A DNA stretch of 64,000 bases from Lenzites betulinus (Eukaryota; Basidiomycota; Agaricomycetes; Polyporales; Polyporaceae): the NCBI GenBank assembly GCA_022264855.1, contig JABYQU010000037.1:310001-374000 (forward strand), written 5' to 3'. The notes beneath the pieces were generated by a model, which did no database searches, was not told the origin of the DNA, and worked only from the letters and a program-made list of their open reading frames with translations. Within the stretch, counting starts at the first letter, position 1; each line of letters opens with the position of its first letter. Both the position numbers and the translations under genes were made by a program. This document shows, one piece after another, positions 46,525-57,426 of this stretch.

Positions 46525-47652
46525 ATGAGCACCGCGATCCAGGCGATCCACATCCCCGCCTGGGAAGAGCGCACCTCGCCCAAGCCACACGTCGTCTTCC
46601 GCATCGAGATCCAGGCCTCCGTGCGCTCCTGGCAGATGTGGCGGCGCTACTCCGAGTTCGCCGACCTCCACCTCGAGCTCACCAAGTCCTGCTCTGATCC
46701 GCCGCCCGCGCCGCTCCCGCCGAAGCACGCGCTCGCGCTCTTCCGCAGCGCGACGAACCCCGCGCTGCTCGAGGAGCGCCGCGCGGGCCTCGAGACGTAC
46801 CTCCGCGCGATCCTCGCCGCGCGCGACGCCCGCTGGCGCGAGAGCCTCGCCTTCCGCGACTTCCTCGGCGTCCCCGTCGGCAAGGGCCCGGCCTTCTCCT
46901 CCTCCACCTTCTCCTCCTCCGCCTCCGCCCTCTCCGGCTCGGGGGGCATGTCGAGCGCGGCGTGGCTAGACGAGCACCAAACCCTCCAAGCGCGCGTGCG
47001 CGACGTGCGCGCGGACATCAACCGGCGCGACGCGCTCGCGGACGCGGGCGACGTCTCCGGCGCGCACGCCGCGAACGTGCACGCGAAGAAGACGCTCGCG
47101 GGCGTGCTCGGCCGCGTCGGCGCGCTCGACGCCGCGCTGCGCGCGCACGCGCAAGCGGGGCTGCCCGAGGGCGAGCTGCGCCGCCGCGCGGACATGGTCG
47201 CGCGTCTGCGGGACGACGGGGAGCGGCTGGCGCAGGTCGTCACGGTGGCGCGGATGACGGCGAGGGGGTTGGGGAGCGCGGCGGAGCGGAATCCGGCGGC
47301 GGCGACGGATCGGGAGGCGCTCATGGGCCTGGGGGGGACGGCGGGAGGGAGCGGGTTTAGCAGGCCGGTGGCGAGGGTGTTTGGGCAGGCGGCGGTGCCG
47401 CAGGAGACGGAGGCGACGCGGCCGCTGGACGACCATGGGCTGTTCCAGCTGCAGCAGACGCAGATGGAGCAGCAGGACGAGCAGCTCTCGCAGCTCTCGA
47501 CCATCCTCCAGCGGCAGCGGCAGATTGGGCTCGCGATACACCAGGAGGTCGCGGAGCAGAACAGCGAGCTGGACTACCTGTCCACCGAGGTGGACCGGGT
47601 CGGCGGGAAGCTCACGAGCGCGAAGCGGCAGCTCAACAAGCTGGGCGGGTAG
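46525..47652 (+). CDS. VAM7: Vacuolar Qc-SNARE Vam7 (PX + SNARE)
   Basis: A single exon of 375 residues. The PX domain is at about 1-115 with IPAWEERTSPKPHVVFRIEI, the phosphoinositide-binding stretch MWRRYSEFADLH and ALFRSATNPALLEERRAGLE. A helical Ala/Arg-rich middle follows. The C-terminal SNARE helix (about 312-372: QDEQLSQLSTILQRQRQIGL, then HQEVAEQNSELDYLSTEVDR) is Qc-type. There is no transmembrane segment, as in yeast Vam7, which is held at the vacuole by PX binding to PI3P and by HOPS. It acts in homotypic vacuole fusion. The gene is unusual here in having no intron and very high GC content. Confidence 0.93.
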   Translation: MSTAIQAIHIPAWEERTSPKPHVVFRIEIQASVRSWQMWRRYSEFADLHLELTKSCSDPPPAPLPPKHALALFRSATNPALLEERRAGLETYLRAILAARDARWRESLAFRDFLGVPVGKGPAFSSSTFSSSASALSGSGGMSSAAWLDEHQTLQARVRDVRADINRRDALADAGDVSGAHAANVHAKKTLAGVLGRVGALDAALRAHAQAGLPEGELRRRADMVARLRDDGERLAQVVTVARMTARGLGSAAERNPAAATDREALMGLGGTAGGSGFSRPVARVFGQAAVPQETEATRPLDDHGLFQLQQTQMEQQDEQLSQLSTILQRQRQIGLAIHQEVAEQNSELDYLSTEVDRVGGKLTSAKRQLNKLGG

Positions 47653-47765
47653 CGGAGCGTCTGCTTGGACGGTTTGGATGTGATATTACAGTCGCTGTAT
47701 TGTTCCCCCGGGTAATAGATGGATGTACAAAAGTAGTGTGCGCATGCGAAGGTATCGTACGAAAT

Positions 47766-48967
47766 CTATCGTGAGTCCTCTATATGATCTCGGTCCCGCT
47801 TCATCAACGACCGCCCGACGCCCTGCATAACACTGTCAGACCACAGACCACGGCGGGAGCATCACACCACACTTGAAAACTCACCTCGAAGCATGCAATC
47901 ATAATCCCGCACGCCGGCGCGATTTTCGAAATGCGGGGCACGATCCCGGCGTACAGCGCCGAAACGCCCTCCGTCCGCACGATCTCCAGGAGCAGGGGTA
48001 TGGACGAGGTCGGCCCGCTCCGCGACGCCGACATGAGCATCGACTGTCTCCGCGTCTTCAGCACGTCAAACGGCGATGTCAGCAGCGCAGCCGTCGTCCC
48101 GCTGATCGCCCCGCTTGCGAACGCAACGCCCGCGCCCTGGTGCCCGCGCGCCTCGAATGTGTGCTTGCACGACTCGTAGCCCGCCCAGTAGAGCCCGCTG
48201 AACGGCACGTCGCGCCAGAGCGTGGGTCCGAGGCCGCGCCATAGACAATGCCACCCGCGTGATTGGGCGAGGTAGCGGACGGAGACGAGGACGGAGCGGA
48301 GTGTGTGCGGGTGGTCGGGCGAGGGTGGTGTTGATTGGAGGTTCGTGCGGACGAGCTCCAGGGGGGACATTAGGGAGGTTATGGTTGTTCGTGCGAGGAC
48401 ACCGGCGGAGAGGGGGACCAAGGGTTGCGGTAGGACCGGCGGGAGCACTACGTTCAGTAGGTGGTCGTATGTGAGCATGTAACATGTTGACGAGGGCACA
48501 CCGATGAGTCTGCAGGTTTGACCGTTAGTTTGCATACAGCGCACATCGGCTGACGGAGAACTCACAGCGACGTCCCTGCGCCCTTCCATAGCCCCGCAAC
48601 ACCCTCCGCCCGCCACACATGGCGAATAGCATCATAAAAGCCATTCACCCGCTCCGTCCTGTACACCCCATGGTCCCACACGCACACCACCTCGCCCTCC
48701 ACCGTCCTGACCAGCGAAGACATGTTCCGCACACATGACGCCGCCGAGGGTTGGCAGCACGTATTCGGCGGCGGGTTAGGGAACAGCGGGCGTGCCTGCG
48801 GTGGCGGCTGTGTCTGGAGCCGCGTTTTCACGACGTCGAAGGGGGTCACTGATAGCGCCGTTAGGACGGTTGCGTGAGATGGCGAATGGGCGTGACCACT
48901 CACTGGTGAGGGCGGTCACCGTCGAGCCGGTCGCGGCTGCAATCAGCTTCGCCTCAAACTCCTTCAT
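47766..48967 (-). CDS. MTM1: Mitochondrial carrier, Mtm1 (SLC25A39/40) type
   Basis: Four exons on the minus strand (48967-48904, 48848-48566, 48509-47885, 47822-47766) give 342 residues. Three carrier repeats are present, each with the Px[D/E]xx[K/R] signature: TPFDVVKTRLQ, SPLELVRTNLQ and SPFDVLKTRRQ. The matching second-half motifs are GLWKGAGTSL, CLWRGLGPTLWRDVPFSG and ALYAGIVPRISKIAPACGIM. The large insert in the first repeat (CVWDHGVYRTERVNGFYDAI region) and the wording of repeat 2 place it with Mtm1/SLC25A39, linked to mitochondrial glutathione, manganese and iron handling. The start codon was chosen because MKEFEAKLIAAATGS begins the first helix. It is convergent with VAM7, 113 bp apart. 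Confidence 0.92.
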
Positions 48968-49609
48968 CTTGCGATTTTGACCAGACAGAGTGCTAGAGGT
49001 TCGGACAGAAGGAAGAGGGTGGCACTGCGGCCTGTGGAAGGAGGAGTAGAGGAGGGGGACGGGAGGGTCGCACGGGCAGCCGGAGGTTTGTGAGTCGCGA
49101 GAAGGCCTTGGGCGACTCCCGCGCCGACTCGATGCGTCATTTGCTGGATCTCGCCGCTTATCTGATAAAACTGCTTGCACATGCTGACAGATCTAAGCGC
49201 CTGTCCTTCGGCTTCGGCCTTCGGATCTGTACTCCGCAAGGATCCGCCGAACCGGCTTCAGACAAACTCAGGCTCGGGCTATCGTAGCTGCAGGTCCAGA
49301 AACATGGCATTGGCTTGAGGCATGAGCAGATGTATTATCGACAGAGCCGGCAAGTAAGTACAACCAGTCTAAAATAAAAAGATGCAGTGACAACCCTTGA
49401 TGTGCAGATGAGAGGATAAGGAGTAAGGAGCGAACGGGTGGCGGTAGGGACACAGGGCGGGCAACGGAGCGAGGGGCGAGAGATACAGTAGAAGGAGCGT
49501 GCGCATGGTGCGGGGCGAGCAGGGCATGGTTGCGTAGATCGAAAGGTAATAAGACAGCATCACTTGGTTAGTGGCAGGTTCCGGCGGCGTCGGTCGGACG
49601 CGAGTGAGG
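48968..49609. other. Intergenic, MTM1 5' side to RhoGEF 3' side
   Basis: This holds the MTM1 promoter and the 3' flank of the large minus-strand gene. No gene was recognised. Confidence 0.45.
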
Positions 49610-52600
49610 CTATAGGTTTCGGGAGGACTGAGGGATTTCCAGATTGATAGCTGTACGGAGGTGGGGGTCAGCAAACAGCGTGAAATCTCATAACAAATGT
49701 TGTACACACCCCTGTACCACGTCAAGGCGTCCGATGTTGACGGGGCGTCAAAGTATAGTATCGCCTTGTTGTCAACTAAGCGAAGAGCTGAACACGTATG
49801 TCAGCTCGGAGAACGCAGCCTCGAGCAGCCGAGTGACACTCACTGTTGCCGTGCACGATGCTCGCCGGCTGAGGAAGAGTTTGCATCCGGAGCACAGCCC
49901 AGAGGTCAACGTAGGAACTTGGGTCCTGCCCTTCAGAGGGGTCCCGACATAGGACCAGCAAATCGTTGCACAGAATACCGACGAGGGCCCTGGGAGTCAA
50001 TTCGGGCGACAAGCACTCGACCTCGACAGAGGACGCATCGCCCTGCGCGTCGATCACCTCGAACGCCACCGTTGCTTTCCTGACGACACGCGTCAACTGC
50101 AGTGGCCCGTCCATGATGAGGCGACTGCGCAAGCTATGTCAGATTAAATTCTAACCGCGAGGGCATAAATATGCTCACCGGTGCGGCTGTACGAGAGGGC
50201 TGGGGAACTTGCCCCGTATCCTCCCCTGCCATTGCACGAGCCTGCGGCGCGACTCGGACTCCCGCTTGCCCTCGTTCATGTTCGTCGCGAGCGACGCAAT
50301 CTCGTTCAGAGCGCGGTCGATCGGGTCGTCCATGTACTCATACAGCGGAGGGCTGCTACGAACGAGTTCCTCGAGCTGGACGGATAAGGTGAGTTCTTTA
50401 CCGCATTAAGACATCCTACTGAATGCGTACCAGGAGACGATACCGAGGAATGCGCTGCACAGGGAGCAGCAAGTAGCCCTCCAGGTTGAGCTGCGAATGC
50501 CTGGGGTTCAGCCTGCATCGCTTCAGGTACTGCTTGATGCGTTTCCGCTGACTCGAAGACAGAACCGCGGAATTGCTTGCGGAGACCGATGCGTCGGGAG
50601 CAGTACCAGCCCCCAAGCCCGCAGACATGGCCAGACCCAGCCCCACCAGCTGTGCGCTGCTCGACGAAGGCGAGAGCGCCTGGGCGGGTGTGGCGGCGCC
50701 GGGTTTGTCAGAAGTCCACGTCTTGATGCGCTGCACGGAGTTGTCGAAGTTGCTGTGGCGCAATGTCAGGCGCGAAGGCGGGCGGAGCTAGTTGTGCCGG
50801 ACTTACTTTATGTAGGTGGAGTACATCTTCATGAACGCGGCGTGCGACACGAACGTATTCGCGACGTCACGCGCTACGTACAGCGAGAGCTGCCCGTCGT
50901 TGTCGCCCTGCGGGGCCTGAGCTGGCTCCAGGAGCGGCGCGGAGGCGCGTTCCAGCGCGGGGAGGAAGCTTTCCCGGTGGAAGTAGAACAGAGCTTCCAA
51001 ACCGCTGAAGACGATCTTACGCTCCTGAGCAGGGACGATAGTGTCTTGTCTCTGTCCGACGCCGCCAAGGCCGTTGACGGGCGCGGAAGCGGGTCGAATG
51101 TAGATGTCGACGAGCTCCTGGAGACCCTTGACGTACGTGCGTTCCGTCCTAAACACATGGGTCAGTACCGACATAGCAAGACATCGGACAAAACGTACTC
51201 GACGATCTCCCGGATGATCCTCGACCGCTTGGACTTGTCGTCCTTGTACTTCCGCTCCTCGGCGCCCGCAGAGCCGGTGCTATCCGTGGTCGCCACGCTG
51301 TTCGTCTGCGTCGTGCTCCCGGTGCGCACGCTGGTGCGCCCCTCGGTCGACCGCAAGTTGACAGATTCTGGCCGCGATGACGACCCGCTGGAGCCGATCG
51401 ACCCGATAGTGCTTTCCGAGGCGAGGCGGCCGTTGTCGACCATGGTAGGACGACGAGAACGAGGGCCGGACGACGTAGAGTCGGGCGAGGCGATGCCGTA
51501 TATGGAGAGCGTTTGAGGCTGCGACCGAGTAAGGTCGTGCATGTCTTTGAGATACGCCATGACAGATCGGAGGGCGCGAATCCGGGCCTCCCGCGCCCGG
51601 TCTTCTTCGCGCCGCTGGAGCTCCTCGTAGGAGTTGTCCGGCTGCACGGGGCTGCGCTGCAGAGGGCTGGAGGCCGGGGGCACCGACTCATCCGATCCGT
51701 CGTTGCTGTTCGTCGCGGTGATGCCCGGGACGAACTGCGATGCGGCCGGGATGGGAATGGGTGAGACATCGATGGGGAGGAAGCTTCTCCGCTTGTTTGC
51801 GCGCGAGGTTTGCGACGAAACAGGGGGAGCGAGCAGGTTGTTCGACGAGGTCGCTGGGGCCTGCTTCGCGGCCTCGTTGGACATTTTCTTCAGCTGGTCG
51901 AGCGGGGACGCCGTGAGCTTGAGAAGATCGTTGGAGTGTTTGCGGGAGAGGCTGGAGGCGATGGGTGCCTCGTCCATAGCGCGCTCTTGCTGCTGCTGAA
52001 GGAGCATACCCGTGGTCGAGATGCGCACATCCAGCAGGGGGGTCGAAACAAACTGCTTCGGAGGTGTTGGACGAGATGGATTGGGTGATTGCTGAGGAAC
52101 CTGCGACTGGTGCAAGGAGGAGCGGGTAGGAGGGGGAGGCTGGTCAGTGCGCATTTTGCCCATAGACATCTTCTTGAGGAAGCCCCAGCGACTGCTCTTG
52201 TCCTTGTCCTCCTTCATGCGAGGTCGCGCGGGCAGTGCGTGGTCCATGGCGTAGGCACCCTCCTGCGGGAAGATGACCTTGCTCGGAAGAGGAGGCACTG
52301 GCTCAGCGACCGTATCCTCTTCTGTCGGGCTATCCCAGATGTTGCTGTCCACGGTACGTCGGAAGCGGCTGGTCGTGGTGGGAGACATCGCGCCTGTAGC
52401 CACGCCCAAGCTTGCGAACCGCCTGGGTACGGACTGGCTGTCTTGAGGAGTGCCACCCATGCTGAGCAGATTCGAGCTGGACGCAGATCCTACATAGTCC
52501 GCAAGCGCCCCTCGTTGCGGTGACGAGGACGCCGACTGCACAGGCGTCTTCTGGGCATTCCGCCGAAGCTCGCCGGCGCTCTTCATCCTCCGCACCTCCT

Positions 52601-54923
52601 TCTCAGCTTCTCCGGCGGCCCGGGAGAAGTCCGACGGTCCAGCCTCGCTGAACATCGACTTCGGCCCTTTGCTACTGGTGCGAGTTTTGTCGTAGTACGC
52701 CCGATTGGGAGTCGTGCGGGTACGGGAAAGACCGGGAGAGGGAAGCTGGCCGCCTGTGGCGTTGGGGGAGGGTGCAGTGATGGACCGTGCCAGATTGGGC
52801 GCGCGAGGGGATGTGACGGTAAGGTCCTCTTCTTCGTGCGCATCCCGATCCGCCGGAGGAGAATACTCTCCTAGGTCGCCATCCGTAGTTGCCGTAGTCG
52901 TGCTTCGGATGCTGGCTGAGTGCAACGGGAACATCGGAGTGGAGGGCAGGTAACCAGGGGACATTGGTGAACGAGAAAGTAGCGGTTCCATGAGGGCCTT
53001 CCAGGGGCCTTGGAAAGGATTGCCATCGACGAGTAGAGTCTCCAGCGTCGTCAGCTCGCACAGCCAGCTGGGCAGAGAATGCATCTTGTTCCTCCGGACG
53101 CTGAGCGTGTGAAGTCTCTCAAGAGAGGCCAGCGATTCCGGAAGGGTGCTGATGCCAGTAGAATCCACGATGAGAACGCGCAGGTTGGTCAGCGTGGACA
53201 GGAACGTCGGCAGAGCGCGCAGCGGGTTGTATGCAATGTTCAGCTCCTCTAGGTTGACGCAGGCAGAAAGGGGGGGAGGTAGTGCGCCAAGGAAATTCGC
53301 GGAAATGTCCAGCGCGAGCAAGGAGGAGCAGATTTGGGGAAGGGTGTTGGCGAGGAAAGCTGGTACGGCGTTTGGCGTGCTCGAGGACCCGATCAACAGA
53401 TGCGTAGTGTCTGCATTATTAGCACATTACCGTCAGAATCGGTGTTCATGCGGCATAGCAAGGGAAAGATGTGTACCTGGAAGGACGTGAAGGCGCACGA
53501 TGGGCATGTCATCGCCCCTTACGATAACGCCCCGACCTTCTTCCGCCATGAGCGCCGCGCTGGTCGGCTCGTCCGCCACGTCGTCGTCTTCGACTTCCTC
53601 ATCGTCGTCAAACGAGGGGTCGTCTTCCAGGTCGTCCTCGCTACCGACGCCCGCTTCGTCCCGCTCGTCGGGCCGTTGCCATCCCATGTCAAAGCTGGGC
53701 GTGGCCCGTAGCGCAGGGAGGGGTTTCTCCTGCGCGGGCTCCGCCTTGTTATTCGCGAGAGACGCAGAGCGCGAGCGGGTGTAGAAGTCGGACCACCGGG
53801 CTTGATCGATCGGTGTCCTGGACTGCGACGCGGAGGAGGACGCGCTCGTTTCTTGTGTCATGAGCTGGACGACGTCGTCTGTCGTGATACCCACTCCAAC
53901 GCCACGCCCAGTCTCCTCTTCGCCACCCAGTGCTACGTGCACGTGCCCGTAGTCGCCCGACTTCGCGGACCCTGTATATGCAGAGGAGCGCGTAGAAGCG
54001 GAAGAGGAGTCCGCCGAAGAGAGTGCGGGAGTTGCAGTGCCCAGATGCCAGCGGGAGGGTCTATACGGATATGGATCTGGAAACTGAGAGGGGTCGGGGA
54101 GCGTTGTGGTGGATGTCGAGGGATGGGAGGAATGCGAGTAGCCAGAGTCGGAGAGGGCGCCGTCTTCGTCGTTGTGGCTGCTAAATGCAGTGTAGCCGAG
54201 CGCGGAGAGGGACTGGGAGGAGACGACGGGGGGCGGGGTGAGCATCGAGGGCGGGGTGTTTACGACGTAACCGCTTGAGGGGGACACGCCGGGGGACTGA
54301 GATTCGTAGTCGGAGCTCCAGTCGTCTTGGGGGGGTGCGATGGTGTTCGGGGTGGGTGCGCGGGGCCTGTTAAGCATCGTGGAGCTGTCGGAGGAGGCGG
54401 AGAGGGGGGAGGGCTGCGAGAGGGCTGCGAAGTGGTAGAGGGCGAGCTCTGCGAACAAGCGAGGTCAGATCAGCGACTGCGGAGACGCGGGGCGAGAGGC
54501 CAGGAAAGACCGTGGGTGGCCGGCGACGGCGGGGGAGGGGAGGGAGGGAGAGAGGGACGGGAGGAAGGAATGGTGGTGGTCGGGGCGAGCGTGCGGTGCG
54601 TAGCCGTGACGGGCGAGCCTCTGCAGGCCTGTCCGGTTTTGCGGCGAGGCCTGCACTGCGCCCGCCCAGGGACGCCTGCCTGCAGCCCACCATTCCTTCT
54701 CGTATTCAATCCTCGCTCACTCACCAGACTTGCGTCGCTGCGTGCGCTCCTGCTCCTCGTCGGCCCACAGTCCTAACACCGGGCTGTCCACGTCGTCGTT
54801 CTCCTCCCCCAGCGCCGGCCGGTTCGTGTAAGACGAGTACAAGTCATCTTCGGTCTCAGACCCTGACATCCGCCGGAGCTTGCTCTCTGTCGTCGAGGTC
54901 GTCACGAATCGTCGCAAAGCCAT
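49610..54923 (-). CDS. Leucine-rich-repeat and RhoGEF (DH-PH) protein
   Basis: Nine exons on the minus strand (54923-54725, 54448-53477, 53410-51199, 51148-50807, 50752-50431, 50375-50179, 50124-49844, 49787-49710, 49650-49610) give 1547 residues. A disordered N-terminus with acidic tracts is followed at about 395-530 by leucine-rich repeats (LLALDISANFLGALPPPLSA; NLEELNIAYNPLRALPTFLS; LHTLSVRRNKMHSLPSWL). A 580-residue Ser/Pro-rich linker comes next. The Dbl-homology domain begins at TERTYVKGLQELVDIYI and has the CR3 signature LNLEGYLLLPVQRIPRYRLL. A PH-like domain follows (MDGPLQLTRVVRKA; LRLVDNKAILYFDAP) and ends at DALTWYRAINLEI. It should activate a Rho/Cdc42 GTPase in polarity or wall control. 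Every exon joint keeps frame. Confidence 0.9.
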
Positions 54924-57426
54924 GTACAGATCGAAAAGGAACAAGCAGAGGACCAAGTCTGTCCGTCTCCAGTAGGGTTGCCGTCGCTAGCGGGAGTTTA
55001 CCGCCAACCGCCTCCGACCCCATGAGGCTCCCATGCCCAGCTCCCTCCCCGCCGCGATCATCCATCTGTTCGGAATGATCTGTATCAGGCTCGGTACAGC
55101 CTACAGCTCCCCTTACTAAATTAAAGACGTGTGGCCAGAAGACATAAGCGACATCCCACTCGATGCGTATCCCGGCTACAGCAGCTCTCAGCATCGTACA
55201 TACCGCGGTACGCGACCCGTCAACCTGCTCATGGTATCCCACCTGTCCATAGAAATCTCCTGTTTCCCCACAAGCCAATCACCATCAAGCATATTGGGTC
55301 CAGCAGTACATCAACACAAGCGAGTCAACGCCGCATGTCAGGATGTAACTCTCCGATTTGGGAAGTACGCCTGGGGATCGGTTCTGCCGGCAATGCTCGG
55401 GGTGCACCGTCGACCCTCCGGCAGTCGCAGGCTCTCCTCGCTGCCGTCCAGGTCGCCCACGATTGCCTGAGCTCTACTGCGCGACTGCGGAAAGGCGCGA
55501 CATCGTACTCGCGCGCCCAGACGCAAAAAAAGTGAGTTCATCGCGCCGGCGATAGGCAGGTCCCCGTATTATGGGCGCGCACAGTCGGCGGCGCGCCCAC
55601 TGTGGACGACGCTCTCAAGAGGGGATCCACCCTTGCAAGGAGGCCCGACGTCTCCCCGCTCTTCGCTGTCGTCCGTCGCAGTATCAAGAGGGGCGCATCA
55701 TGATTATCATGTCAAGCCTCACGCGTCGCCGCGGGCCATCACGGAGAAGGGGACCGGTCGATGCGTCCAAGGCAGCACTGCGACAAGTCGTGTGCGGCAC
55801 ACACGAGACATTGTACAGATCGCTGACGCGCCCCCCGCCGGGTTGTGCGACCGCAATGCGAAACCTGTGTCACAGTCGCGATGCGCATGGCCTGCCGCCT
55901 GTGTACGTCGGCATCGCGGCTAGCGATCCGCACGTTCCCCGGATTGACTTGCTTGGTGCTTCAAGCGTCAGGCGTCAAGTTCGTAGCAAGAAACGACGTC
56001 GGCTAGCCGCATCGACTGTCGTGCTTCCTCGGAGTCGCCCTGAAAACGCTGGTCCGAGGGGACAGGCTCGCGCCCAGCATCTCTCACGTCCCGCCCGACG
56101 CCCCCGACGCACGAACCTCGCCACTCGTGCGATCCGGCATAGGGTGCACCGCGGATCAGCGCCTGAGAGCCTCAAGGACCGGACTCCGACGTCGACAACG
56201 ATCCCATGGGCCATGTACCAGGTGCTCTCGTGATCTGTGTGCACGGACATCAACGACAACAGAACATCTGCGCAAGTGCTGTCGCACGCATGTAATGTTA
56301 CTGTAGCAACGCACCAGCGCCCACGCTCCCCAATGAATGTCTCGCGCGCACGCTCCCGCTCGCCGGTGAATGTCTCGCCCCCATTCTGCATTCTGCACCG
56401 GTACCTCTGCACACCGCAGTGCGCACAGTACCGAGCACAGTTACAATCCGCGCCAAGCAGCCCAAGCAGGCCTCCCGGCTCCGCGAGAGCGCAGGCGCAG
56501 GCGCGGTCGTGGCGGCAGCGGCAGAGCCCGGGTCACGCGAGCAGGAAAAAATGGCGTCAGAGCTGCAGTGGCGGCCCTCGGGGAGAAACAACGTCCATGC
56601 GATCGGGGTCTCGAAAAAACGGTTTCCATGCACGAACCAACTACCCGGCCGCGCCGTCGCGACGCTCGATTTCCCTGTGATAGCGGAGGAACTGTGTGAG
56701 CCATGCCCCGGTTGTTCCGCTGCAAGTACTGAGTACTGAGCATGTACGCACGAGAGGTGCTGCCAGCACTGGCTGGTCGAGTGCACAAACACTTGGGAGC
56801 AAAGTATGGCTTGGAAGCACGATCGCTGTGGTAGGTGGCCGTGAAACAAGGCGACCGCAGTCTGCGTTTTGGCCATGCCTGGATACCGTGTGGCGACCAC
56901 GCCTAAAGACTTGTTGGAGCAAGGACTCACATGGAAGTCCGGAGGGAAGCGCCACCGATCCGTCGCAGCGTGGACCGCGGCTCGCAAACAGCTTTGGCGC
57001 TCGCAAACATATACGCCCTCGATCGGGCATCATTTATGCGGGCCCAGAGGCATCGATTCGTTGACGTAGCAGGAATGCGCACATCGATCGCACAGTTGTA
57101 CCAACTAGGAAGGAAGGGAGACTCAGACTTGCGAGACTCAGTACTCAGTACTCAGTACTCAGCGCTCAGCAGCGGGAGGACGCGCTCATTCCTGCAGATG
57201 CCAATCACGCGTCATCGCTCAATGGATGCGATAGAGGTTTGTCGCTGACCGGTATAGGTATTATAGACGGCCGGATATTACATCTACAGTACAAAAGCAG
57301 CAGCCGCTGCAGCAAGAGGGTTATATAAGTACTCCGTGGTGACGTGCGTCGCGAGCATAGCGAGCATTAATGATGTCGTAAACATTACACAACGGATGGG
57401 GGCGACGGCGCGGACGGCGAGTCGTT
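54924..57426. other. 2.5-kb gene-free region with inverted short repeats
   Basis: Between the RhoGEF promoter and the permease 3' end. Long frames on both strands (for example 55571-56233 plus and 56298-56987 minus) are Arg/Ser/Pro-rich without motif and look like composition artefacts. It contains inverted ACTCAGT arrays, listed separately, and an imperfect short duplication around 56328-56390 (AATGTCTCGC copies). Confidence 0.5.
56727..57162. repeat. Inverted ACTCAGT/ACTGAGT arrays 436 bp apart
   Basis: The left block (56727-56740) holds two copies of TACTGAG. The right block (57136-57162) holds four copies of the complement, ACTCAGT, in tandem. A GCAAGT hexamer lies next to both arms. The layout is like a small non-autonomous element with terminal inverted repeats, but no target-site duplication could be confirmed. 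Confidence 0.5.

Noticed and set aside
46966..47541. 191-codon minus-strand frame opposite VAM7
   Set aside because: Antisense shadow produced by very high GC content; VAM7 on the plus strand has clear PX and SNARE motifs.
55571..56233. 220-codon plus-strand open frame
   Set aside because: Arg/Ser/Pro-rich with no motif, no plausible splice partners and GC-rich background; such frames are common opposite or between genes here.
56298..56987. 229-codon minus-strand open frame
   Set aside because: Cys/His/Ser-rich without recognisable fold; it crosses the inverted repeat array and has no promoter-like element.
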